Assembly (NCBI GenBank): GCA_015061765.1
Contig: SUVZ01000291.1
Coordinates: 1-5,464 of the forward strand
Direction of reading: 5' to 3'
Length of the DNA stretch: 5,464 nucleotides
DNA from: Lentisphaerota bacterium
GTDB lineage: Bacteria > Verrucomicrobiota > Kiritimatiellia > RFP12 > UBA1067
Under the pieces are notes generated by a model. It worked only from the letters and a program-made list of their open reading frames with translations, had not been told where the DNA came from and did no database searches. Made by a program: the position numbers and the translations under genes. Shown here one piece after another: positions 1 through 5,464 of this stretch (the first letter of the stretch is position 1; every line of letters begins with the position of its first letter).

Positions 1-1
1 C

Positions 2-793
2 AATCCGGTTCTTCTCTATGCGCTCAAGCTCGCCGGTGTTACGGAGGTATATCGAGTTGGCGGCATTCAGGCCATCGGAATGATGGCGTACGGCACGAAA
101 TCCTGTGCAAAGGTGCAGAAGATCGTGGGTCCCGGCAATGCGTACGTCACGGCGGCGAAGCGTCAGGTGTACGGGTATGTGGGAATCGATCAGGTGGCCG
201 GACCGAGCGAGATAGCCGTTCTTGCGGACGGCACCGTTGATGCGCGATGGGTGGCGGCGGATCTGCTTTCCCAGGCGGAGCATGGAAGCGGTTGGGAGAA
301 GTCGCTTCTTGTCACACAGTCCAAGGAGTTCGCGGAGAAGGTGAAGGAAGAGCTTCTCGCCCAAACCGAAACTCTTTCTCGCAAGGAGATAATCAAGCGT
401 GTTATTGACCGGGACGGAATTCTTTTCGCCGTAACACCGAATCTTACAGAAGGTCTTGAGCTTGTGAACCGCTTTGCGCCTGAGCACTTTGAAATCATGT
501 GCAAGGATGCGCTGAAGCTAATGAAGGGAGTGAGGTCCGCCGGAGCTGTTTTTGCCGGCGCATGGACTCCGGAGTCCGCCGGTGACTTTGTCGCAGGACC
601 TTCGCATGTGCTGCCTACGGGCGGCGCGGCCAATATGTTCAACGGCCTCACGCCCGATGATTTTCGCCGTCGTCATAGTTTCGTTGCCTTCACGAAGGAA
701 GATCTTGCAGAGACCAAAAAGACAATCGAGGCGTTTGCGGAGGTTGAAGGTCTTGACGCGCATGGTCGCGCCGCATCGATACGTTTTGAGTGA
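2..793 (+). CDS. hisD: Histidinol dehydrogenase, 3' part (5' end outside window)
   Basis: This enzyme catalyses the last two steps of histidine synthesis: NAD-dependent oxidation of L-histidinol through the aldehyde to L-histidine, as a zinc-dependent cytoplasmic homodimer. The frame is open from base 2, giving 263 residues. The family is about 430 residues long, so roughly the first 165 are missing upstream. Numbered from the first visible codon, the fragment shows the VGGxQAI and KIVGPGNAYV blocks near residues 19-50. It also has the AGPSE stretch, the SQAEHG zinc-ligand motif (Q91, H94), the PEH catalytic pair (E161, H162), the ESAGD zinc ligand (D195) and the C-terminal LDAHG histidine (H254). 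All expected active-site residues of this half are therefore present and the gene looks intact. No other his gene is visible downstream, so hisD is either the last his gene of its operon or stands alone. Identification is firm from recalled family motifs. Confidence 0.97.
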   Translation, partial: NPVLLYALKLAGVTEVYRVGGIQAIGMMAYGTKSCAKVQKIVGPGNAYVTAAKRQVYGYVGIDQVAGPSEIAVLADGTVDARWVAADLLSQAEHGSGWEKSLLVTQSKEFAEKVKEELLAQTETLSRKEIIKRVIDRDGILFAVTPNLTEGLELVNRFAPEHFEIMCKDALKLMKGVRSAGAVFAGAWTPESAGDFVAGPSHVLPTGGAANMFNGLTPDDFRRRHSFVAFTKEDLAETKKTIEAFAEVEGLDAHGRAASIRFE

Positions 794-847
794 CCTTGGT
801 TTATCGGGCGCATCATTTACATGACCTCTAACGGTTGACGGTGCTCA
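794..847 (+). other. Short intergenic gap between hisD and the glycosyltransferase gene
   Basis: This 54-nt spacer shows no hairpin followed by a T run, so there is no evident rho-independent terminator. It has no convincing -35/-10 pair and no purine-rich Shine-Dalgarno sequence in front of the ATG at 848. The spacing permits read-through from hisD into the glycosyltransferase gene, but does not prove it. Confidence 0.5.
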
Positions 848-2086
848 ATGGAAAGCTTTTCGTTCGCATTGCTGTTCGATCTGCTGTGCTGTCTGCTCAG
901 TGCGGTATTTTTCTGGTCGACACTGGTGCTCGTCCTGGGTTTGATCCGCAAGGGGCGGCAGCATCCGGTATCTGAAAAGAAGCTGCGCTTCGCAGTTTTG
1001 ATCTGCGCAAGGAATGAAGAGCGCGTAATAGAACAGCCGGTGCGGAGCATACTCGAAGCTTCGTATCAGAAGGATCGTCTGAAAGTCATTGTGATTGCGG
1101 ACAACTGCACCGACAGGACCGCTGAGGTTGCCCATGCCGCAGGTGCGACTGTATGGGAGAAAACAACTCCAAGTTTAGGGAAGGGAGATGTGCTCGCTTG
1201 GGGAATAGAACGAGTCCGTGGACAGGGAAGCTTCGATGTTGTGGCGGTGTTCGACGCAGATAATACGGTGGATTGCGGGTGGTTTGATGCTGTGAATGAT
1301 GCCCTAAATGACGGGGAATGCGTCGTTACGGGATGCCGCCGTGCGTCCAATGCCGGCGCCAACACCATATCGGGGTGGTATTCCGTATATTGGGCTATGA
1401 TGAACGAGCTCTCGAACAGGGTGCGGACGAATCTGGGGCTGTCCGGCAAGCTTACCGGAACCGGTTTCGCTTTTCTTCTTTCGGCTTTGGGCACTGACGG
1501 ATGGCGTACCAGGACAATGGTGGAGGATGTGGAGTTTACCATTCAGGGGAACCTTGCCGGAAGACGGGTCGCGTATGTCGGCGAAGCGGGCTACTCTGAC
1601 GAACAGCCGGTCGCGCTGTCGGCGATGTGGCGTCAGCTCTGCCGGTGGGAGACGGGTGGTTGGCAGGTTGTGCGCCTGTATTCAATCCCTTGGGTCGCAA
1701 GGTTGCTGCGCAAACCGTCCCTTCGCCTTTTTGACAGCTTCTTTTCCATCCTTACTGGGTTCTCGGTTGCGTTCATTCATTTTGCGAACGTTGTTGCGCT
1801 TGTGGTCAAACTTTCTGCCGGACAGCCCTGCGCACAGGCTCTTCAGGTGTTCGCCGGTTTTGTTCTGCTCGTTTTTGTCATGGGTTGGTTGACGGCGGCG
1901 ATTTCAGTTGCGCTTTCGGATAGAAAGGGGAGACCGGGCCTGCTCCCAATCGTGACATTTCCTCTGTTTTCCTTGGTGCTGTCGGCCTCTGCGCTGTTTA
2001 CGCTTGTGTTTCCGGTGCGCCGCTGGAAGCCGATTCAGCACGGACAATGCATTCCTTCGCGCTCCTTGCGTTCTCCCGGTGCATGA
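848..2086 (+). CDS. Membrane-bound family 2 glycosyltransferase (processive, QxxRW type)
   Basis: This 412-residue inner-membrane enzyme probably transfers a sugar from a nucleotide-sugar donor to a growing polysaccharide or lipid acceptor on the cytoplasmic face. Order of parts: a hydrophobic N-terminal segment (about 6-33), then the GT-A catalytic domain with CARNEE (53-58), ADNCTD (84-89), the metal-binding DAD (136-138), GTGF (204-207), the ED catalytic base pair (226-227) and QLCRW (263-267). Three further hydrophobic segments follow at about 297-321, 331-356 and 364-389. The D, DxD, ED, QxxRW set is that of cellulose, hyaluronan and poly-GlcNAc synthases, so processive synthesis is possible, but the substrate cannot be read from sequence. 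There is no PilZ domain. The first in-frame ATG after the stop at 836-838 is 848, which supports this start although its ribosome binding site is weak. It could also be a non-processive cell-wall or lipid glycosyltransferase. Confidence 0.9.
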   Translation: MESFSFALLFDLLCCLLSAVFFWSTLVLVLGLIRKGRQHPVSEKKLRFAVLICARNEERVIEQPVRSILEASYQKDRLKVIVIADNCTDRTAEVAHAAGATVWEKTTPSLGKGDVLAWGIERVRGQGSFDVVAVFDADNTVDCGWFDAVNDALNDGECVVTGCRRASNAGANTISGWYSVYWAMMNELSNRVRTNLGLSGKLTGTGFAFLLSALGTDGWRTRTMVEDVEFTIQGNLAGRRVAYVGEAGYSDEQPVALSAMWRQLCRWETGGWQVVRLYSIPWVARLLRKPSLRLFDSFFSILTGFSVAFIHFANVVALVVKLSAGQPCAQALQVFAGFVLLVFVMGWLTAAISVALSDRKGRPGLLPIVTFPLFSLVLSASALFTLVFPVRRWKPIQHGQCIPSRSLRSPGA

Positions 2087-2107
2087 GGGAACGAGTATAT
2101 TGCTTAA

Positions 2108-2154
2108 ATGTGGTATAATGTCAGGGTTTTCATTTATACGAGATATGGTATAGG
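2108..2154 (+). repeat. Imperfect direct repeat ATnTGGTATA, 35-bp period, upstream of der
   Basis: ATGTGGTATA at 2108-2117 recurs as ATATGGTATA at 2143-2152, with one mismatch in ten bases. The first copy is the -10 candidate and the second ends five bases before the der start codon. The second copy also forms a 5-bp inverted repeat with TATAC at 2135-2139. Possible meanings are a paired protein-binding site, a second weak -10, or chance in an AT-rich gap. Confidence 0.3.
2111..2119 (+). promoter_or_regulatory. Extended -10 promoter candidate for the der operon
   Basis: The bases TGGTATAAT match an extended -10 element (TGn followed by a perfect TATAAT at 2114-2119). The element lies about 40 bases before the der ATG, in the 71-base gap after the glycosyltransferase gene. 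No good -35 is found at the normal distance (around 2090-2097), which is common for extended -10 promoters. Transcription would start near 2126 and give a leader of about 30 nt. The element fits the view that der begins a new transcription unit. It is a sequence match only. Confidence 0.6.
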
Positions 2155-2157
2155 CTT

Positions 2158-3525
2158 ATGGCTACAGTTTCAATAGTTGGGCGCCCGAACGTGGGCAAGT
2201 CTGCTCTTTTCAACCGTATTGCACGTGAACGCATCGCGATTGTGTTCGATCAGCCCGGTGTTACGCGCGATCGCGTCGCACGTGAGGTTACGGTTCTCGG
2301 AAAGCGTTTCATGCTGGTGGATACGGGCGGCATCGCGTTCGACAGGACTCCCGGTTCGGAGGATCCGTTTGCGGAGGAGACGCGCGCCCAGGCCGCGCTT
2401 GCAGTCGGAGACTCCGATCTTTGCGTGGTTGTTGTCGATGTCAAAAGCGGCATTACGCCTCTGGATGAAGAGGTGTTGAAGCGAGTTCGCGAGTCGGGAT
2501 GCCCCACAGTCATTGCCGCTAACAAGTGCGACCGTCCCGAGGATGACGAAAAGTCTGACGAGTTTGCGCGTTTCGGCATGAAGGTGTTCAACGTCTCTGC
2601 GGAGCATGGGCGCGGAATGCAGTCGCTTGTGGAGCATATCGTCGGCGCACTGCCGCCGCAGGAGGAGTCCACCATCGCGAAGCCGCTGCGCGTTGCGATT
2701 GTGGGACGTCCCAATGCAGGCAAGAGTTCCTATATCAACCGCCTCCTGAACGCCGAACGTGTGATCGTATCCGATATTCCCGGCACAACGCGCGATGCTG
2801 TGGACGTGCCGTTCACCATTGGCGAAGGCCCGACCGCGCGCCACTACACGCTTGTCGATACAGCAGGCATGAAGAGCCACACGCAGATGTCCAAGACGAG
2901 TGTGGACAACTTCTCCCTCTTCAGAAGCGAGAAGGCAATCGAAGAGGCCGATGTTGTGCTGCTTACGATGGAGTCCGAGATTGGTCCGACCCGTCAGGAT
3001 ATGCGCATTGCGGGCAAGATCATCGATGCGCAGAAGGCCTGCGCGGTGCTGATGAACAAGTGGGATCTGGCCGTCGCGAAGGGCATGACCGAGAAGGAGG
3101 CTACTGACGCCATCCGCAAGATGATGCCGTTTCTTACGTTCGCTCCGATCGTATTCTGTTCGGCGAAGTCGGGATACAACATCCGGCGCACGGTAGACGC
3201 CATCGATGCCGTCGCCTCCAGCGTGAAGACGCAGATGCCGACGGGTGTGCTGAATAGCACCATCGAGGTCGCCACCAAGAAGACTCTCGCACCGATGAGG
3301 AACGGGCGGCGTCTCAAGGTGTATTACGGACTGCAGGTCGGAACCGCGCCTTTGACGATACGTCTCTTCGTGAACGACCCGAAGCTTGTGACCCCGGCCT
3401 ACAAGTCGTACATAGAAAAGGCGATCCGTGCGAGGTTCGGTCTCGAAGGCGCTCCGCTCAGGATATTCATGAAGGCGCGTTCGCGCAAGTCGGTTTCCGA
3501 ATTCCGCAACGACTTCAAGGAATGA
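2158..3525 (+). CDS. der: Ribosome-associated double GTPase Der (EngA)
   Basis: Der is an essential cytoplasmic GTPase that binds the 50S subunit and is needed for its late maturation. The 455-residue product has the full family layout and normal length. GTPase domain 1 has GRPNVGKS (8-15), VTRD (35-38), DTGG (55-58), NKCD (122-125) and SA (147-148). A short acidic linker follows near 166-175. Domain 2 has GRPNAGKS (183-190), TTRD (210-213), DTAG (234-237), NKWD (300-303) and SAK (335-337). A KH-like RNA-binding domain fills about 355-445. The ATG at 2158 places the P-loop at residue 8 as usual, although there is no strong ribosome binding site, only AGG at 2152-2154. One oddity is that the stretch after DTAG in domain 2 lacks the usual basic RRK-like run and reads MKSHTQMSK. 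The stop codon overlaps the tsaC start. Identification is certain from motifs. Confidence 0.98.
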   Translation: MATVSIVGRPNVGKSALFNRIARERIAIVFDQPGVTRDRVAREVTVLGKRFMLVDTGGIAFDRTPGSEDPFAEETRAQAALAVGDSDLCVVVVDVKSGITPLDEEVLKRVRESGCPTVIAANKCDRPEDDEKSDEFARFGMKVFNVSAEHGRGMQSLVEHIVGALPPQEESTIAKPLRVAIVGRPNAGKSSYINRLLNAERVIVSDIPGTTRDAVDVPFTIGEGPTARHYTLVDTAGMKSHTQMSKTSVDNFSLFRSEKAIEEADVVLLTMESEIGPTRQDMRIAGKIIDAQKACAVLMNKWDLAVAKGMTEKEATDAIRKMMPFLTFAPIVFCSAKSGYNIRRTVDAIDAVASSVKTQMPTGVLNSTIEVATKKTLAPMRNGRRLKVYYGLQVGTAPLTIRLFVNDPKLVTPAYKSYIEKAIRARFGLEGAPLRIFMKARSRKSVSEFRNDFKE

Positions 3526-4076
3526 TGAGGATACTTTCCTGCAACGATGCGGCGCTTGATGAAGCGGCGGCGGTTCTGAATGCTGGTGGCGTGGCTGTGA
3601 TTCCCACAGATACGGTGTACGGACTGGCTGCGCATCCCGGCTTCCCCGATGCCGTAGAGCGGATTTACACGATAAAGGGACGTGAGAGCGGGAAGAAGAT
3701 TGCGCTTCTCGCCTCGGATTCGTCAGCGGTCGAGTCGTTCGGTTTTCCGCTTCCCGAGAAGGCGGCGCAGCTTGCCGGCAGACATTGGCCAGGTGCGCTG
3801 ACGATGGTTCTTGGCGATGAGGGGTTTAGGGTTCCGGATCATGACTGGACGCGCCGCCTTCTCGCGAAGTGCGGCGGCGTTCTGCGCGTGACGAGCGCGA
3901 ACCTTTCGGGCGGAAAAGCTGCGACCGATGCGCCGCAGGCATTGGCGGATGTCGGGCTTTCAGCGGATTTGGTGGTTGATGATGGTGCGTCGCCCGGCGG
4001 CGTGGCGTCCACGGTCGTGCGCGTGTGCGCAGACGGCGGAATCGAGGTTTTGAGAAAAGGAGCTATAGAGATATGA
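3522..4076 (+). CDS. tsaC: L-threonylcarbamoyladenylate synthase (YrdC/Sua5 family)
   Basis: This enzyme makes threonylcarbamoyl-AMP from threonine, bicarbonate and ATP. The TsaB/TsaD/TsaE machinery then transfers the group to A37 of tRNAs that read ANN codons (t6A). The product has 184 residues, the length of the short TsaC form, and lacks the extra C-terminal domain of Sua5. Visible motifs are PTDTVYGL (28-35), KGR (52-54) followed by KK (58-59), WPGALT (89-94), RVP (103-105), SANLSG (125-130) and GGVASTV (159-165), together the substrate and nucleotide pocket of the family. The gene begins inside the der stop (ATGA overlap). Two adjacent ATG codons at 3522 and 3525 are both possible starts. 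AAGGA at 3517-3521 abuts the first and lies 3 nt from the second, so translation is probably coupled to der. The related YciO subgroup cannot be fully excluded, but the KGR and SANLSG motifs favour TsaC. Confidence 0.94.
   Translation: MMRILSCNDAALDEAAAVLNAGGVAVIPTDTVYGLAAHPGFPDAVERIYTIKGRESGKKIALLASDSSAVESFGFPLPEKAAQLAGRHWPGALTMVLGDEGFRVPDHDWTRRLLAKCGGVLRVTSANLSGGKAATDAPQALADVGLSADLVVDDGASPGGVASTVVRVCADGGIEVLRKGAIEI
4057..4062 (+). promoter_or_regulatory. Ribosome binding site deciding the start at 4073
   Basis: AAGGAG lies 10 nt before the ATG at 4073 and inside the end of tsaC. It supports 4073 as the start of the next gene over an in-frame GTG at 4025, which would add 16 mostly basic residues encoded wholly within tsaC. 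Confidence 0.7.
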
Positions 4077-4738
4077 GCAATGAAGGAATTGAGGCGTTGC
4101 GCGTTGATTTCGGGCGCGGCAGGTGGAATCGTGACGAATGGATCAACGTGAAAAGTTCGCGTTGGGAGTATGTAAAAGATTTCGTCCAGGAGGATGACCA
4201 TATTCTCAATCCGTGTCCAGATCTTCCGGACGAGGAGATTTACGCCAACCATGTGACTGACATCTACACGAGCATGGTGTACGGCAAGAAGTTCGAGGCG
4301 AAGGCAAAGATTTCGTCTGTGATGAGCTTTGACCATCTCATGGCTCCGCTGATTGTGATAGCGCCGCGTCTTGGCGAAGACGACAAGGGGCGTCCGGAAT
4401 TCCGTGAACATCACGAGATTGTGCTGTACAACGAGGGCATAAACGTGTGGCACTACGTATTTGAGGACGGCAAGGCGAAGTGGCACCTTGCGGCGTTCCT
4501 GCGAGCGCCGTTCGAGGCGAAGCGCAAGTATGATCTTGAGGTCACGCTCGAGAAGCGTCGCGGACAGGTTCAGATGGATATCTATTGCGGAGGACATCAC
4601 TTCGGCTATCAGGATGAATCCCTCCCGGAGAGCTTCTATGCCGGAATCACGGCATGCGAGGGACGCAACCGTTTCTACGACTTCCGCGTGCGCACCGGTC
4701 TTCCGGCGCTTGATCCTGCGGCTGACGGCGAACACTGA
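4073..4738 (+). CDS. Conserved-looking hypothetical protein, possibly a beta-sandwich
   Basis: I do not recognise this 221-residue protein as a named family. It has no signal peptide and no membrane segment, so it is probably cytoplasmic. It is rich in aromatic and charged residues, with alternating hydrophobic stretches typical of beta-strands, such as APLIVIAP (91-98), HEIVLYN (114-120) and INVWHYVF (123-130). Near the end, YAGITACEG (189-197) is followed by NRFYDFRVR (199-207). This pattern resembles concanavalin-A-like (laminin G/DUF1080-like) sugar-binding or glycosidase folds, where a G-I-x-x-x-E-G turn precedes a final strand; this is an inference from texture, not a motif match. The ATG overlaps the tsaC stop by 4 nt and has a good AAGGAG site. 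A GTG start at 4025 is less likely. Coupling to tsaC shows co-expression with translation genes but not function. A stand-alone carbohydrate-active or carbohydrate-binding role is one possibility. Confidence 0.85.
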   Translation: MSNEGIEALRVDFGRGRWNRDEWINVKSSRWEYVKDFVQEDDHILNPCPDLPDEEIYANHVTDIYTSMVYGKKFEAKAKISSVMSFDHLMAPLIVIAPRLGEDDKGRPEFREHHEIVLYNEGINVWHYVFEDGKAKWHLAAFLRAPFEAKRKYDLEVTLEKRRGQVQMDIYCGGHHFGYQDESLPESFYAGITACEGRNRFYDFRVRTGLPALDPAADGEH

Positions 4739-4746
4739 TCCGGTAG

Positions 4747-4767
4747 GGTCACGTGTCCCGCGTGACC
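4747..4767 (+). other. Perfect 7-bp inverted repeat (hairpin) in the leader of the HAD gene
   Basis: GGTCACG (4747-4753) pairs exactly with CGTGACC (4761-4767) around a 7-nt loop, in the 57-nt gap after the unknown gene. A purine-rich stretch (4768-4786) follows rather than an immediate T run, and the only T run (4787-4791) starts 20 nt later. It is therefore not a standard rho-independent terminator. It could be an mRNA stability or processing stem, an attenuator, or a dyad operator. Confidence 0.5.
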
Positions 4768-4780
4768 GAAATGGAAAAGA

Positions 4781-4786
4781 GAAAGG
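4781..4786 (+). promoter_or_regulatory. Ribosome binding site of the HAD phosphatase gene
   Basis: GAAAGG sits 9 nt before the ATG at 4796, at the end of a purine-rich run. It supports that start, which is also the first in-frame ATG after the stop at 4763-4765. Confidence 0.6.
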
Positions 4787-4795
4787 TTTTTATTC

Positions 4796-5464
4796 ATGTG
4801 CACATTTGACATTGCAAGCAAACGCGCGTTCGTCTGCGATCTGGACGGTACGCTTTTCATGGGGTCAAACCCCATCAAGCCTGCCGTGGATTTCGTGATC
4901 GAGAACACGAAGAGCGGGCGGTTCTGTTTCTTCTATCTCACGAACAACACGTCCAAGACCCCTGCGGAGTACATGAAGAAGATCGCCGGCGCGAACATTC
5001 CCGTCGAGCCGGATCAGATACTGACTCCGCTCATAACGCTTGAGGAGTACATTCGCGAGAAGGGGTACAAGAGCGTATATCTTGTGGCGAGCGATGCGGT
5101 TGTAAAGCACATGGATGAGCGCCTTCGTGATGTCGGTGTGACGTTTGGGTACGACCCTGAACGCAATGAGCTTGCCGCCCTCGCATACGATCGTGAGCTT
5201 ACGTACGAGAAGCTCCGCCGCCTTACCGCGCTGTGGAACATGCGCAACGGCGGCAATGCCGAGGTTGGTCTCAAGACTGTTCCTGGCGGCCCTATCGATT
5301 TCGTTGCGACGCATCCGGATAACTGCTGTCCTTCGGAGGAAGGTCCTATCCCGGATGTCGGCGGTATGCTCAAGTTCCTTGAGGTGACAAACGGGATGAA
5401 GCCGTCGCATGTGTTCGGCAAGCCGTCACCGTCATTGCTCACTCCAGTTCTTCTGCAGTTCGGG
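4796..5464 (+). CDS. HAD superfamily class IIA phosphatase (NagD-like), 5' part
   Basis: This is a phosphohydrolase of the NagD / 4-nitrophenylphosphatase / phosphoglycolate phosphatase group, cytoplasmic and Mg-dependent. It acts on a small phosphorylated metabolite that cannot be named from sequence. The frame is open from the ATG at 4796 to the last base, giving 223 residues with no stop; family members are usually 250-300 residues long, so the C-terminal part is missing. Motif I is DLDGT (15-19), with D15 the nucleophile and D17 the acid/base. Motif II is LTNN (48-51, T49), followed by the class IIA TSKT continuation. The C2-cap segment reads ATHPDNCCPSEEG, and the motif III lysine lies in FGKPSP (K209). 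Motif IV lies beyond the window. Relative to the usual LxxGxxFIATxPD spacing, about ten extra residues seem to precede the ATHPD segment. The gene lies 57 nt after the unknown gene and may be in the same operon, with the hairpin between them. Confidence 0.93.
   Translation, partial: MCTFDIASKRAFVCDLDGTLFMGSNPIKPAVDFVIENTKSGRFCFFYLTNNTSKTPAEYMKKIAGANIPVEPDQILTPLITLEEYIREKGYKSVYLVASDAVVKHMDERLRDVGVTFGYDPERNELAALAYDRELTYEKLRRLTALWNMRNGGNAEVGLKTVPGGPIDFVATHPDNCCPSEEGPIPDVGGMLKFLEVTNGMKPSHVFGKPSPSLLTPVLLQFG

Noticed and set aside
794..847. Separate promoter for the glycosyltransferase gene
   Set aside because: TTGACG at 835-840 resembles a -35, but a matching -10 would fall inside the coding region and none is seen there.
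1066..1542. Open frame on the - strand antisense to the glycosyltransferase
   Set aside because: It overlaps the conserved catalytic motifs of the real gene and its product has no recognisable domain.
2070..2090. Possible terminator hairpin at the end of the glycosyltransferase gene (TCCC/GGGA)
   Set aside because: The stem is only about four bases before a bulge, and no T run follows.
2170..2880. Open frame on the - strand (236 codons) antisense to der
   Set aside because: It is a shadow of a certain der gene, and its composition (Arg, His and Cys rich) is typical of a spurious reading.
4025..4072. GTG start adding 16 residues to the unknown protein
   Set aside because: The ATG at 4073 has an AAGGAG site at normal distance and a typical ATGA overlap with tsaC. 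The extension is Arg-rich and lies fully inside tsaC.
3839..4735. Long open frame on the - strand (298 codons) across tsaC and the unknown gene
   Set aside because: It lies wholly antisense to two better supported genes, its product has no recognisable motif, and the length is explained by G+C-rich third codon positions of the + strand genes.
4461..4898. + strand frame bridging the unknown gene and the HAD gene
   Set aside because: It is a different frame from both genes, has an Arg/Ser-rich product, and covers the DLDGT-coding region of the HAD gene out of frame.

Overview
The window is a chromosomal housekeeping stretch from a bacterium of moderately high G+C (mid-50s percent by eye). All genes lie on the + strand, and there is little intergenic space. 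No phage, plasmid, insertion-sequence, CRISPR, tRNA or rRNA signal was seen. The phylum cannot be fixed from the sequence. The gene mix and protein style would suit a Gram-negative anaerobe of the Verrucomicrobiota/Kiritimatiellota/Lentisphaerota kind, but this is only a low-confidence impression.

Layout. (1) Positions 2-793 are the 3' part of hisD, histidinol dehydrogenase, with every catalytic and zinc-ligand position of the C-terminal part present. (2) Positions 848-2086 encode a membrane-bound, processive-type family 2 glycosyltransferase with the D, DxD, ED and QxxRW motifs and about four membrane segments. (3) Positions 2087-2157 hold a good extended -10 promoter candidate. (4) Positions 2158-3525 are der (engA), the double-GTPase ribosome assembly factor. 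(5) Positions 3522-4076 are tsaC (YrdC/Sua5 family), which makes threonylcarbamoyl-AMP for tRNA t6A. (6) Positions 4073-4738 encode an unrecognised soluble 221-residue protein that may be a beta-sandwich. (7) Positions 4739-4795 contain a perfect 7-bp inverted repeat. (8) From 4796 to the window end runs the 5' part of a HAD class IIA (NagD-like) phosphatase, cut by the window edge.

Organisation. der, tsaC and the unknown gene overlap by ATGA (4 nt each). They are very probably one translationally coupled operon driven from the promoter before der, with the HAD gene following after 57 nt. Der (50S subunit maturation) and TsaC (tRNA anticodon-loop modification) both serve translation. The two later genes have no evident link to translation. 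I see no convincing new biological system here. The items most worth checking are the coupled unknown protein, the divergent switch II region of the second Der GTPase domain, the hairpin before the HAD gene, and the repeated TGGTATA element before der.
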